7,103 nt of DNA from Gammaproteobacteria bacterium (GTDB lineage Bacteria; Pseudomonadota; Gammaproteobacteria; Chromatiales; Chromatiaceae), in the NCBI GenBank assembly GCA_019136395.1, contig JAGVUH010000296.1, positions 1-7,103 on the forward strand. Reading direction: 5' to 3'. The notes under the pieces were generated by a model that was not told where the DNA came from, ran no database searches, and was given only the letters and a program-made list of their open reading frames with translations. Shown here piece after piece: positions 1-6,981 of the stretch (its first letter is position 1; every line of letters starts with the position of its first letter). Made by a program: the position numbers and the translations under genes.

Positions 1-1583
1 GCCTTGAGATGCGGACCCAGGACCGCCTCCACCGCCGGTTCCCATCCGGACGCGACCTTGAGTACCTCCAGAAGCCGGGGGGCCGCGGCCAGCCCCTGGT
101 CAGCCAGCCAACGGGTGGTCTCCCGATCGTTATCCGCCAACGCGGCCTCCTGCAGGGCGGTGAGGGAGGCCTGCCGACCACGGGCCGCCTGTAATTGGGT
201 GCGGGCACTATCCAGGTGCTGGGTAAGGTCGCGCCGTGCCGCCTCCTGCTCCCCCAGAGCGACCGCGATCCGCTCGCGGTCGGCGGCAAAGAGGTCGAAC
301 TCCACCATCAAGCCCGCTTCACGTGACTCGAGGTCATGGAGTTGAGCCGCCAACTCGCTGGTATCCAGGCGACTCAGTTCTTCTTCCAGGCGGGCCAGGC
401 GTGCCTGATCCCGTCCCAGGCGCTGTTCCAGGTGGTTGATGCGGGCACGCTCCACTTGGGCCTCCGCCGCCTCGACGCGCGCGCCGGCGGCCTCGCGACC
501 CTCCTCCGCCTCGGCCAGGGCGGGCTCCTCCTCTCCCTGACGTTCCTCCAATTCGGCCAGGGTGCCCTCATCACGCGCCAGCAGCCGTTCGACCTCAGTA
601 AGCTCCCGCTGAAGGCGTGCCAACTCCTGCTCCTGGCGGCGGCGGTGCTCACGGGCGAACTGGATGCCCTGTTCGAGGCGGGCGATCTCCGCCCCCACGC
701 CGTAGTAATGGCCCTGAACCCGATTGAAGGCCTCCGAGGCGTCCGCGAAGGCGGCACGCCGCTCCTCGATGTCCGCCTCCAGGTGCCGCTGCCGGGCCAT
801 GTTGGCGGCAAAGGCGGTTTCCCGTTCGCCGAGCACCTGATCACGTTCGGCCAGTTCCTGGTCCAGGGCACGCCAGCGCAGGGCCTTAACCTCCGCACTC
901 AGGAGCCGCTCTTCCTCCTTGAGGCGTTTGTACTTTTCCGCCGTGGCGGCCTGGCGCTCCAGATGCAGCAGTTGTTTGGCGACCTCTTCGCGCAGGTCGT
1001 TGAGGCGATCCAGATTTTCCCGGGTGTTGCGGATGCGGGTCTCCGTCTCGCGGCGGCGCTCCTTGTACTTGGAGATGCCCGCCGCCTCCTCCAGGAAGAG
1101 GCGCAGATCCTCGGGGCGCGCCTCGATGAGGCGGGAGATCATGCCCTGCTCGATGATGGCGTAGCTGCGCGGTCCCAGGCCGGTGCCAAGGAACAGATCC
1201 TGGATATCCCGCCGCCGGCAGCGGGCGCCGTTAAGGAAGTAGTTGGACTGACCGTCGCGGCTGACCTGGCGCTTGACAGCGATCTGGGCATACTTGGCGT
1301 ACTCGCCCCCAGCCGCGCCATCGCTATTGTCGAAGAGGAGTTCGATGCTGGCCAGGCCGACGGGCTGGCGGCTGGTGGAGCCGTTGAAGATGACGTCGGC
1401 CATGGACTCGCCGCGCAGCATCTTGGCCGAGGACTCACCCATGACCCAGCGCACGGCATCGATGACATTCGACTTGCCGCAGCCATTGGGGCCGACGATA
1501 CCGCACAGGTTGCTCGGAAAGAGCACGGCGGTGGGGTCCACGAAGGACTTGAAACCGGCAAGTTTGATCTTCTCCAGGCGCAT
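1..1583 (-). CDS. smc: Chromosome segregation protein SMC (N-terminal part, gene cut by window edge)
   Basis: SMC is the ATPase core of the bacterial condensin SMC-ScpAB, which binds and organises chromosomal DNA in the nucleoid. The first 527 residues are visible. They begin MRLEKIKLAGFKSFVD. The Walker A motif GPNGCGKSN covers residues 31-39, and R57 in KMLRG sits where the arginine finger lies in SMC proteins. FLGTGLGPRSYAIIEQG (131-147) holds the Q-loop region, and EEAAGISKYKERRRET closes the head half. From about residue 172 to 500 the protein is charged Glu/Arg/Ala/Leu-rich heptad sequence, the first coiled-coil arm. Near residues 505-527 it enters the hinge (LLEVLKVASGWEPAVEAVLG). Family members are about 1150-1200 residues, so over half the gene lies beyond position 1, including the second arm, signature motif and Walker B. 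ATG at 1583 is the first start after an in-frame stop; its ribosome site is weak. In many gammaproteobacteria zipA and ligA follow smc; that side is not visible here. No frameshift seen. Confidence 0.97.
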   Translation of the reverse strand, partial: MRLEKIKLAGFKSFVDPTAVLFPSNLCGIVGPNGCGKSNVIDAVRWVMGESSAKMLRGESMADVIFNGSTSRQPVGLASIELLFDNSDGAAGGEYAKYAQIAVKRQVSRDGQSNYFLNGARCRRRDIQDLFLGTGLGPRSYAIIEQGMISRLIEARPEDLRLFLEEAAGISKYKERRRETETRIRNTRENLDRLNDLREEVAKQLLHLERQAATAEKYKRLKEEERLLSAEVKALRWRALDQELAERDQVLGERETAFAANMARQRHLEADIEERRAAFADASEAFNRVQGHYYGVGAEIARLEQGIQFAREHRRRQEQELARLQRELTEVERLLARDEGTLAELEERQGEEEPALAEAEEGREAAGARVEAAEAQVERARINHLEQRLGRDQARLARLEEELSRLDTSELAAQLHDLESREAGLMVEFDLFAADRERIAVALGEQEAARRDLTQHLDSARTQLQAARGRQASLTALQEAALADNDRETTRWLADQGLAAAPRLLEVLKVASGWEPAVEAVLGPHLK

Positions 1584-1991
1584 CTGAGAAAGATACAGGA
1601 CCCCGGGTGGTAGGGCAAAGCAACACCCGCCCCTTCATGGTCTGCTGTGTAATGCAACTTTCACTACGGAGATAACCAACGTCATGGCTCGTCCACGGCG
1701 GTCAGGTTGCAGACGGGCTTGGTGGGGATGTTGGTTCGATTGCGGCAGCGTGGGCGCGGGTAGGGTCGTGGCGACTGTGAAGTCTATTCTATTTCAGACA
1801 TTTAACCTAACCGCCATGGCATGGGGCTCCACAACCCGCAACAGGAGTCTCTGACTGTTACCTCTAGGGTAATCAGCGACCATGGCCCGCACCTGAACCG
1901 TCCCTGGGAGAAATTCCTCAATAATTGACCCGGTTGGCCGCAAGAAGGCTCTGGTAGACTGCGGGATGATCTTTCCACCGAGTAGCAGGCC
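1584..1991. other. Divergent intergenic spacer between smc and queF
   Basis: These 408 bases separate two divergently transcribed genes, so promoters for both should lie here. I see no convincing smc promoter and only a weak queF one (described separately). A small imperfect hairpin spans 1851-1876: CTGA and TTACC pair with GGTAA and TCAG around a TCTAG loop, with a 3-base bulge on the left arm. A 56-codon frame from ATG 1684 to TGA 1854 has GGAG about 12 bases upstream. Its predicted peptide is Arg/Trp/Gly-rich and resembles nothing I know. No tRNA, repeat array or remnant of a recognisable gene was found. Confidence 0.6.
1934..1960 (+). promoter_or_regulatory. Weak sigma70-type promoter candidate for queF
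   Basis: TTGGCC at 1934-1939 and TAGACT at 1955-1960 each match four of six consensus positions, separated by a short 15-base spacer. The -10 candidate lies in TGGTAGACT, about 30 bases before the queF start, which suits a short leader. A better -35 match, TTGACC at 1925-1930, is 24 bases from the same -10, which is too far. This call rests on pattern similarity and position only. Confidence 0.25.
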
Positions 1992-2381
1992 ATGCCGAGC
2001 GTCCCAAGTCGAGAATTGGACACCTTTCCCAACCCGGCCCCGGAGCGCGATTACACCATTCGCATCCAGATCCCGGAATTCACCTGTCTCTGCCCCAAGA
2101 CGGGGCAACCGGACTTCGCGGAACTTACCCTCGAATACGTCCCGGATGAACGCTGCGTGGAACTTAAAGCCCTGAAGCAGTACATCTGGTCCTATCGGGA
2201 CGAAGGCGCCTTTCATGAGGCGGTCACCAATCGGATCCTGGACGATCTGGTTCGGGCCACTAGCCCGCGCTTCATGCGTCTGAGCGGCAAATTCAATGTC
2301 CGGGGGGGGATTTACACCAGGGTGGTCGCCGAACATCGGGCGCCGGACTGGGTAGCTCCGAGCCCGGTGCATTTGCCATAA
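1992..2381 (+). CDS. queF: NADPH-dependent 7-cyano-7-deazaguanine reductase (preQ1 synthase), short QueF type
   Basis: This cytosolic enzyme reduces the nitrile of preQ0 to the aminomethyl group of preQ1 using NADPH. preQ1 is the base then inserted into tRNA on the way to queuosine. The 129-residue protein carries the family hallmarks: [10 protein letters not shown] at 34-43, with catalytic Cys34 (thioimide with substrate) and Asp41; the QueF motif ELKALK at 57-62; FHE at 74-76, the substrate-binding His-Glu pair; and KFNVRGGIY around 100-108 for the cofactor side. Its length fits the one-domain, B. subtilis-like class rather than the roughly 280-residue two-domain E. coli enzyme. The start at 1992 gives the expected short N-terminus; the ribosome site is poor (AGCAGG). 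The gene stands alone, with no other queuosine gene in view, and no terminator was seen after it. The codons for R104-G105-G106 contain a run of eight G. Confidence 0.95.
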   Translation: MPSVPSRELDTFPNPAPERDYTIRIQIPEFTCLCPKTGQPDFAELTLEYVPDERCVELKALKQYIWSYRDEGAFHEAVTNRILDDLVRATSPRFMRLSGKFNVRGGIYTRVVAEHRAPDWVAPSPVHLP

Positions 2382-2651
2382 GCCCCGCGAAGCAAGCCAT
2401 TTGCGTCCCGGCAGGCCACGGAAGGGAGTAACCGCCTTGCCTTCTCTCCAGAGCCAAGCACCCCATCCAGGTGAGGCCGGGCAAGAAATTTGCTTTACCT
2501 ACGCTGCCGCCCCCCTTTGATCAGGAGGGCGGGCCATCCCTGGGGTCATCTCTACCCAAACGGAACGCTTCCCGTATTCCATAAGACCCCTCGCGCCCTG
2601 AGCGGGCTTCGGCGGCACAAGCTGCTGATTCGCTTCCTCCCTACCCCCTGG

Positions 2652-2708
2652 TGGCGGGTTGAGGACAGGGGGTCTATACGGTTAAGCGCTCCCCCACCTT
2701 GACCGCCA
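2652..2708 (+). repeat. Nested inverted repeat in the pckA leader (possible RNA stem-loop)
   Basis: Three short complementary blocks nest in order: TGGCGG 2652-2657 with CCGCCA 2703-2708; GAGG 2661-2664 with CCTT 2697-2700 (one G-U); and GGGGG 2668-2672 with CCCCC 2691-2695. Small internal loops separate them and the apical loop is 18 bases. About 15 pairs could form in RNA. The region is GC-rich, so some of this may be chance. The right foot (2706-2708) is shared with the next hairpin, so the two cannot both form completely. Confidence 0.4.
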
Positions 2709-2729
2709 AGGAGGTTAGGACCTCCCTGG
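2706..2729 (+). repeat. Hairpin burying a perfect Shine-Dalgarno sequence upstream of pckA
   Basis: GGAGGT at 2710-2715 and ACCTCC at 2720-2725 are perfect complements around a TAGG loop. CCA 2706-2708 and TGG 2727-2729 extend the stem past one A-C mismatch. The left arm contains AAGGAGGT (2708-2715), fully complementary to the 3' end of 16S rRNA, yet no ATG or GTG lies at the usual distance after it. The hairpin sits 44 bases before the pckA start, on the leader side. No T tract follows, so it is not an ordinary terminator. An operator, standby site or leader control element is possible but unproven. Confidence 0.5.
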
Positions 2730-2772
2730 GGCCTTCTCATCACCATCAGCCAACCTTATTACGGAGATTCTT

Positions 2773-4350
2773 ATGGGTACCGTTGACCTGAGTTATCTGG
2801 GCATTAGCCCGGACGTCACCTGCTTTCGCTGGCCTACCCCCCGACTGGTGGAAGAGGCCGTCAAAAACCGTGAAGGACATCTGCTCCACCACCTGGCCTT
2901 CGCGGTGCGGACCGGTCATACCGGTCGCTCGCCCAAAGACCGCTTCATCGTCACTGACGGGACGACCCGGGACAAGGTTCAATGGAACAACATCAATCAG
3001 GCCATCAGCGAGGAGGCCTTCGATGGCGTGTTCAAACACGTCCAGCAGTATGTTCGCGCCTACAACCTCTATGTCCAGGATGTGTTCGCGGGGGCCGACT
3101 CGCGCTACCGCATCCCGGTGCGGTTCATGGGCACATCCGCCTGGCAGGCGCTGTTCGTCCGCAACATGTTCATCCTGCCCTCGGACGCGGAACTGCCGGG
3201 ATTCCAGCCGGCATGGAACATCATCGGCCTGCCCAACCTCGGCCTTGACGAGCCCACGGCCCGGGAACTGGGCCTCCAGTCCAATGACTTCATCCTGCTC
3301 AACTTCAGCCGCCGACTGATCCTCATCGGCGGCACGGGCTATGCCGGGGAGATCAAGAAGTCCATCTTCACCGTCCTCAACTACCTGATGCCGGAGCAAG
3401 GGGTCCTCCCCATGCACGCCTCGGTCAATGTTGCCCCCGAGGGCGCGGTTACCGTCTTCTTCGGGCTCTCCGGTACCGGCAAGACCACCCTGTCCATGGA
3501 CCCGGACCGCCTCTTCCTCGGCGACGACGAGCACGGGTGGAGCGAGGACGGGGTCTACAATTTCGAGGGAGGCTGCTACGCCAAAACGATCCGGCTGTCG
3601 GCCAAGGATGAGCCCCTCATCTATGCCGCCACCGAGCGGCACGGCACCACGGTGGAGAACGTTGCCTGGGATCCCCTGACCCGACATATCGACTATGATG
3701 ATGGTGGCTACACCGAGAACGGCCGGGCCTCCTTCTCCATCGAGGCCATCCCCAATGCCATTGCCTCCGGAACGGCTGGTCACCCCTCCTGCATTATCTT
3801 CCTGACGGCCGATGCCTTTGGTGTCCTTCCCCCCGTGGCACGCCTCTCGCCGGAGCAGGCCGCCTATCACTACAGCATGGGCTACACCGCCAAGGTGGCG
3901 GGCACCGAGCGGGGGGTCAAGGAACCGGAACCCGTCTTCAGCGCCCTTTACGGCGAACCCTTTTTTCCTCGGCCCCATGCCATTTATATAAACCTCTTCA
4001 TGGAGAAGCTGCGCCAGCACCAGGTCCCGGTCTGGCTAGTTAACACGGGCTGGACGGGCGGTAAATATGGCGTGGGGAAACGGATCGACATCCCCGTCAC
4101 GCGGGCGATTATCCGGGCCATTCAGAGTGGGGAACTGAACCAGGTAGCCTTCGAGACTAACCCGGTCTTCGGCTTCGAGGTACCCAAGCATTGTCCCGGC
4201 GTACCCGACGCCATCCTCGACCCGGCCTCGACCTGGAGCGACCCGGCGGCTTACGCCTTGGAGCAGCAGGCTCTGGCCCGGTTCTTCGTGGAGCGAGCCG
4301 CCAAGCTCAATCTGCCAGCGGCCGTGTTGGCCCAGAATCCGCGGCTTTAA
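2773..4350 (+). CDS. pckA: Phosphoenolpyruvate carboxykinase (ATP)
   Basis: The enzyme interconverts oxaloacetate plus ATP and phosphoenolpyruvate plus CO2 plus ADP in the cytosol. It is the entry to gluconeogenesis from C4 acids and can also run in the carboxylating direction. All landmarks of the ATP class are present in 525 residues (family about 510-540). They are the substrate-binding Arg52 in TGRSPKDRF; Tyr190, Lys196 and His215 as metal and substrate ligands; the P-loop GLSGTGKTT at 231-239; the kinase-2 metal site FLGDDEHGW at 248-256; NFEGGCYAK at 263-271 (NFEGGxYAK type); Arg318 in ENGRASF; and NTGWTGGKYGVGKR at 424-437. The ATG at 2773 has GGAG six bases upstream and gives a normal N-terminus. 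It appears monocistronic, after a 391-base spacer with structured elements and before the convergent ilvD. No missing residue or frameshift was seen. The direction of flux in the cell cannot be told from sequence. Confidence 0.97.
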   Translation: MGTVDLSYLGISPDVTCFRWPTPRLVEEAVKNREGHLLHHLAFAVRTGHTGRSPKDRFIVTDGTTRDKVQWNNINQAISEEAFDGVFKHVQQYVRAYNLYVQDVFAGADSRYRIPVRFMGTSAWQALFVRNMFILPSDAELPGFQPAWNIIGLPNLGLDEPTARELGLQSNDFILLNFSRRLILIGGTGYAGEIKKSIFTVLNYLMPEQGVLPMHASVNVAPEGAVTVFFGLSGTGKTTLSMDPDRLFLGDDEHGWSEDGVYNFEGGCYAKTIRLSAKDEPLIYAATERHGTTVENVAWDPLTRHIDYDDGGYTENGRASFSIEAIPNAIASGTAGHPSCIIFLTADAFGVLPPVARLSPEQAAYHYSMGYTAKVAGTERGVKEPEPVFSALYGEPFFPRPHAIYINLFMEKLRQHQVPVWLVNTGWTGGKYGVGKRIDIPVTRAIIRAIQSGELNQVAFETNPVFGFEVPKHCPGVPDAILDPASTWSDPAAYALEQQALARFFVERAAKLNLPAAVLAQNPRL

Positions 4351-4401
4351 AGATCACAACCGCTCGGCATCCTTCTCGTACTAGTAAATCCGGATCGGCA
4401 T

Positions 4402-4432
4402 CCTACCCGCACCATTCTGCGGTGCGGGTAGG
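4402..4432. terminator. Perfect 12-bp inverted repeat between convergent pckA and ilvD, possible two-way terminator
   Basis: CCTACCCGCACC (4402-4413) and GGTGCGGGTAGG (4421-4432) are exact complements around a 7-base loop, ATTCTGC. It lies 51 bases after the pckA stop and 66 bases after the ilvD stop, where a shared terminator would be expected. Neither strand has a T run after the stem, so it is not a textbook intrinsic terminator. It may act as an RNA 3'-end stabiliser, a Rho-assisted stop or a member of a dispersed palindromic repeat family. The inverted repeat is certain; its role is inferred from position. Confidence 0.55.
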
Positions 4433-4498
4433 TGCACATGAAGAAACTAAGTCGGACAGTCTCCTAGGCGCGAATAGCCTCCCCCATGACCCTGGTGA

Positions 4499-6346
4499 TC
4501 AGCCGAGTTGGGAGAGATCGCGGACCGCCCCGCGAGCGGCACTGGTGGTCAGGGCCGCGTAGGCCTGCAAGGCGGCCGACACCTCACGCCGGCGATCGCG
4601 GGGACGCCAGGCGTCCACCCCGCGCGCTGCCATAGCGCGATGACGTTCTTCCAGCGTGGCCCCATCGACTAGCAGTTCGACGCGGCGGTTGGGAATGTCG
4701 ATCCTGATCCGGTCGCCATCTTCCACCAGGGCGATGGTCCCACCCTCCGCCGCCTCTGGGGAGACATGGCCGATGGACAGCCCCGATGTCCCCCCTGAAA
4801 AACGCCCATCGGTAATCAGGGCACAGGCCTTGCCTAGGCCCTTGGACTTCAGATAGCTGGTGGGGTAGAGCATCTCCTGCATTCCGGGGCCACCCTTGGG
4901 CCCCTCATAACGTATTAGGACCACCTCGCCGGGCAACACACGGTCCGCGAGAATGGCCTCCACCGCCGCTTCCTGGCTTTCGAAGATACGTGCTGGCCCC
5001 TCGAACCTAAGATTGGACTCATCCACCCCCGCCGTCTTGACGATACAGCCATGCTCCGCGAGATTGCCGAACAGCACGGCCAACCCACCATCCTGACTGT
5101 AGGCATGGGTGAGGTCGCGGATGCAGCCCGTCTGGCGATCCAGATCCAGGCTGTTCCACTGCCGGGATTGGCTGAAAGCCACTTGCGTCGGGACCCCCCC
5201 GGGGGCGGCCAGGTAACGCTCCCGGGCCACTTCGCAGGCCGGGCGGGCAATATCCCAGTCATCCAGGGCCGCGGCCAGGGTCGGACTGTGAACGGTCGGA
5301 ACCTCGCCGTGGATCAGGCCGGCACGATCGAGTTCGCCGAGAATGCCGAAGACACCACCGGCACGATGGACATCCTCCATGTGGTATTTCTGGGTAGCGG
5401 GAGCGACCTTACACAGATTCGGAATGCGTCGACTCAGCCGGTCGATGTCAGCCATGCCAAACTGAACGCCAGCCTCATGGGCGGCGGCCAACAGGTGCAA
5501 GACCGTGTTGGTCGACCCCCCCATGGCGATATCCAGGGCCATGGCGTTTTCGAACGCCAGACGACTGGCGATAGTACGCGGCAGTACCTGCTCGTCGTCC
5601 TCCTCGTACCAGCGCCGGGCCAGGGAGACGATCAGCCTTCCCGCTTCAAGGAAGAGTTCTTTGCGGGCGGCGTGGGTCGCCAGTAAGGACCCGTTGCCCG
5701 GCAGACTCAATCCCAAGGCCTCGGTCAGGCAATTCATGGAGTTGGCGGTGAACATACCCGAGCAGGAACCGCAGGTGGGACAGGCGGAACGTTCATATTC
5801 CTGAACCTGGGCATCGCTCGCGACCGGGTTGGCCGCCGTCACCATTGCATCGACCAGATCCAGATGGATTTCGGACCCTTGGGCAATGACCTTCCCTGCC
5901 TCCATGGGGCCGCCAGAGACAAAGATGGCGGGAATATTCAGGCGCAAGGCGGCCATGAGCATCCCGGGGGTGATCTTGTCGCAATTGGAGATGCACACCA
6001 GGGCATCCGCGCAATGGGCGTTGACCATGTATTCCACGGAATCGGCGATGATGTCCCGGGACGGCAGGGAGTAGAGCATGCCACCATGCCCCATGGCGAT
6101 CCCGTCATCAATGGCGATGGTATTGAATTCCTTGGCAACCCCACCCGCTTTTTCGATCTCACGCGCGACCAATTGCCCCATGTCCTTCAAATGCACGTGT
6201 CCTGGGACGAATTGGGTGAAGGAATTGGCAACCGCGATGATGGGTTTGCTGAAATCGGCGTCGGTCATGCCGGTGGCGCGCCATAGGGCACGAGCACCGG
6301 CCATGTTCCGACCCTCGGTCGTGGTACGGGAACGATAACGGGGCAT
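4499..6346 (-). CDS. ilvD: Dihydroxy-acid dehydratase
   Basis: IlvD dehydrates 2,3-dihydroxy-isovalerate and 2,3-dihydroxy-3-methylvalerate to the 2-keto acids that become valine, leucine and isoleucine. It is a cytosolic iron-sulfur enzyme. From [10 protein letters not shown] the protein has 615 residues, matching the long E. coli form. Visible sites are Asp81 in [10 protein letters not shown], Cys122-Asp123-Lys124 in [10 protein letters not shown], and Cys195 in [29 protein letters not shown] lies near the C-terminal end. At position 49 there is Gly (FVPGHVHL) where [2Fe-2S] members have a cluster cysteine; this is the pattern of the oxygen-sensitive E. coli-type [4Fe-4S] enzymes. I chose ATG 6346 over the upstream in-frame ATG at 6373 because GGAGA lies five bases before it and family members start there. 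The gene follows the small membrane protein gene after 122 bases and may be partly read from the same transcript. No attenuator or leader peptide for branched-chain amino acids was seen. Confidence 0.97.
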   Translation of the reverse strand: MPRYRSRTTTEGRNMAGARALWRATGMTDADFSKPIIAVANSFTQFVPGHVHLKDMGQLVAREIEKAGGVAKEFNTIAIDDGIAMGHGGMLYSLPSRDIIADSVEYMVNAHCADALVCISNCDKITPGMLMAALRLNIPAIFVSGGPMEAGKVIAQGSEIHLDLVDAMVTAANPVASDAQVQEYERSACPTCGSCSGMFTANSMNCLTEALGLSLPGNGSLLATHAARKELFLEAGRLIVSLARRWYEEDDEQVLPRTIASRLAFENAMALDIAMGGSTNTVLHLLAAAHEAGVQFGMADIDRLSRRIPNLCKVAPATQKYHMEDVHRAGGVFGILGELDRAGLIHGEVPTVHSPTLAAALDDWDIARPACEVARERYLAAPGGVPTQVAFSQSRQWNSLDLDRQTGCIRDLTHAYSQDGGLAVLFGNLAEHGCIVKTAGVDESNLRFEGPARIFESQEAAVEAILADRVLPGEVVLIRYEGPKGGPGMQEMLYPTSYLKSKGLGKACALITDGRFSGGTSGLSIGHVSPEAAEGGTIALVEDGDRIRIDIPNRRVELLVDGATLEERHRAMAARGVDAWRPRDRRREVSAALQAYAALTTSAARGAVRDLSQLG

Positions 6347-6351
6347 TGGGT

Positions 6352-6356
6352 TCTCC
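6352..6356 (-). promoter_or_regulatory. Ribosome binding site that fixes the ilvD start
   Basis: On the minus strand GGAGA lies five bases before the ATG at 6346, which begins MPRYRS. The alternative ATG at 6373 would add nine residues (MEIKQLENP) and itself encode this site. Homologous IlvD proteins start at the MP(K/R)YRS position, so the downstream start is preferred. Confidence 0.75.
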
Positions 6357-6468
6357 AGCTGTTTAATTTCCAAGCTCAGGCTGGCCGCTAGGCTGATAGC
6401 AACCCGGCAACACAGAGGGGGGAAATTCTACTGGAAGCAGGAGCACCTGGCTCAGATGCCCGCTTAGG

Positions 6469-6951
6469 CTACTCGCTAGGCGAAGAATTGAAGGTATTGA
6501 ATCGGAAGGGTGCCGCCATGAGGCCGGCCTGCGTTTGCAACAGTACGCGCGCCTCCCAGGTCATCCGATTACGCACGCAGACCGGTAAAGTAGCCTCTCC
6601 TTGCCAAAGACCATCCCCCACGGGCTGAAGGGAGACACGGTTGTAACCCATGTTCATGTCGGTACCGGCGAAGTCAACCGCCATGGAGAGGGGTGTAAGG
6701 CCGTCAACCTGAGCGACCAAGGCAAGTGGCCGCAACACGGGTAGAGACCTGGGCTGGATGCCGAAACGGATTTTGCCTTGCCCCTCCGGCAGGATCGCGG
6801 TGCAATCGCCTTGACGCAAGTCACAATCGGGCATCAAGGGCGCCACGGCAATGATCCGGGGAAACAGAATTGGCCAGACGGTGTATAGGGCCAGCAGTGT
6901 CCCTCCCACGGCAAGCACGATCACCAAGGCCCAGAGGGACCGTTTTTTCAT
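6469..6951 (-). CDS. Uncharacterised membrane-anchored periplasmic protein, 160 residues
   Basis: I do not recognise this protein by name. It starts MKKRS and has one hydrophobic segment, about residues 6-30, without a clear signal peptidase site (WPILFP follows). A single N-terminal anchor with the rest in the periplasm is likely. The outer part has Cys43 and Cys50 (CDLRQGDC), Cys125 (PVCVRNR), and a Met cluster at Met90, Met99 and Met101 (TDMNMGYN). The block from DFAGTDMNMGYNRVSL through GDGLWQGEATLP to WEARVLLQT recalls the beta-sandwich layout of YtkA/FixH-like domains, where a Met-rich strand and a G-x-W turn recur. That likeness is an impression, not a search result. Metal, perhaps copper, binding is speculation. 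The ATG at 6951 has only a weak AGGGG ribosome site behind seven T. The start lies 30 bases beyond the rRNA terminator's T tract, and ilvD follows 122 bases after the stop. Confidence 0.8.
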   Translation of the reverse strand: MKKRSLWALVIVLAVGGTLLALYTVWPILFPRIIAVAPLMPDCDLRQGDCTAILPEGQGKIRFGIQPRSLPVLRPLALVAQVDGLTPLSMAVDFAGTDMNMGYNRVSLQPVGDGLWQGEATLPVCVRNRMTWEARVLLQTQAGLMAAPFRFNTFNSSPSE

Positions 6952-6981
6952 ACTAAAAAAACCCCTGAAGATTTTTGGCCC

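Larger units (their letters stand above)
2382..2772 (+). other. Gene-free spacer and presumed pckA leader
   Basis: This 391-base stretch between queF and pckA holds no credible gene. The 60-70-codon open frames in it have proline/arginine-rich products with no recognisable motif and poor starts. No intrinsic terminator for queF and no clear sigma70 promoter for pckA could be found; TATACG at 2675-2680 has no -35 partner at the right distance. The last 125 bases contain two abutting inverted repeats (separate entries). The pckA ribosome site is GGAG at 2763-2766, six bases before the ATG. Confidence 0.6.

Noticed and set aside
336..1613. Plus-strand open frame of 425 codons opposite smc
   Set aside because: The minus strand in this stretch encodes continuous SMC sequence with all head motifs. 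The plus-strand product is a Leu/Ala/Gly-rich composition artefact of GC-rich codons, with no motif and no ribosome site.
1733..1750. GGTTCGATT resembling a tRNA T-loop
   Set aside because: The flanking bases do not form a T-stem, and no acceptor, anticodon or D arm can be drawn around it.
1794..2372. Minus-strand open frame of 192 codons across queF and its upstream spacer
   Set aside because: It is mainly antisense to queF, has no recognisable domain, and its part outside queF has no gene-like features.
2490..2746. Open frames of 64-70 codons on both strands between queF and pckA
   Set aside because: No ribosome sites of note, Pro/Arg-rich random-looking products, and no motif. Overlap on both strands argues for chance.
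2382..2772. A known riboswitch (for example preQ1-type near queF) in the spacer
   Set aside because: The spacer is downstream of queF, and no recognisable aptamer core was seen here or upstream of queF.
2746..4020. Minus-strand open frame of 424 codons opposite pckA
   Set aside because: It mirrors the codon bias of pckA, which carries every PEP carboxykinase motif. The antisense product shows only Gly/Val/Asp-rich sequence.
5051..5686. Plus-strand open frame of 211 codons opposite ilvD
   Set aside because: It lies entirely within ilvD, which is intact and strongly conserved in the other direction.
6347..6373. Nine-residue N-terminal extension of IlvD from ATG 6373
   Set aside because: The extension covers the good ribosome site for ATG 6346 and is absent from the family's usual N-terminus.
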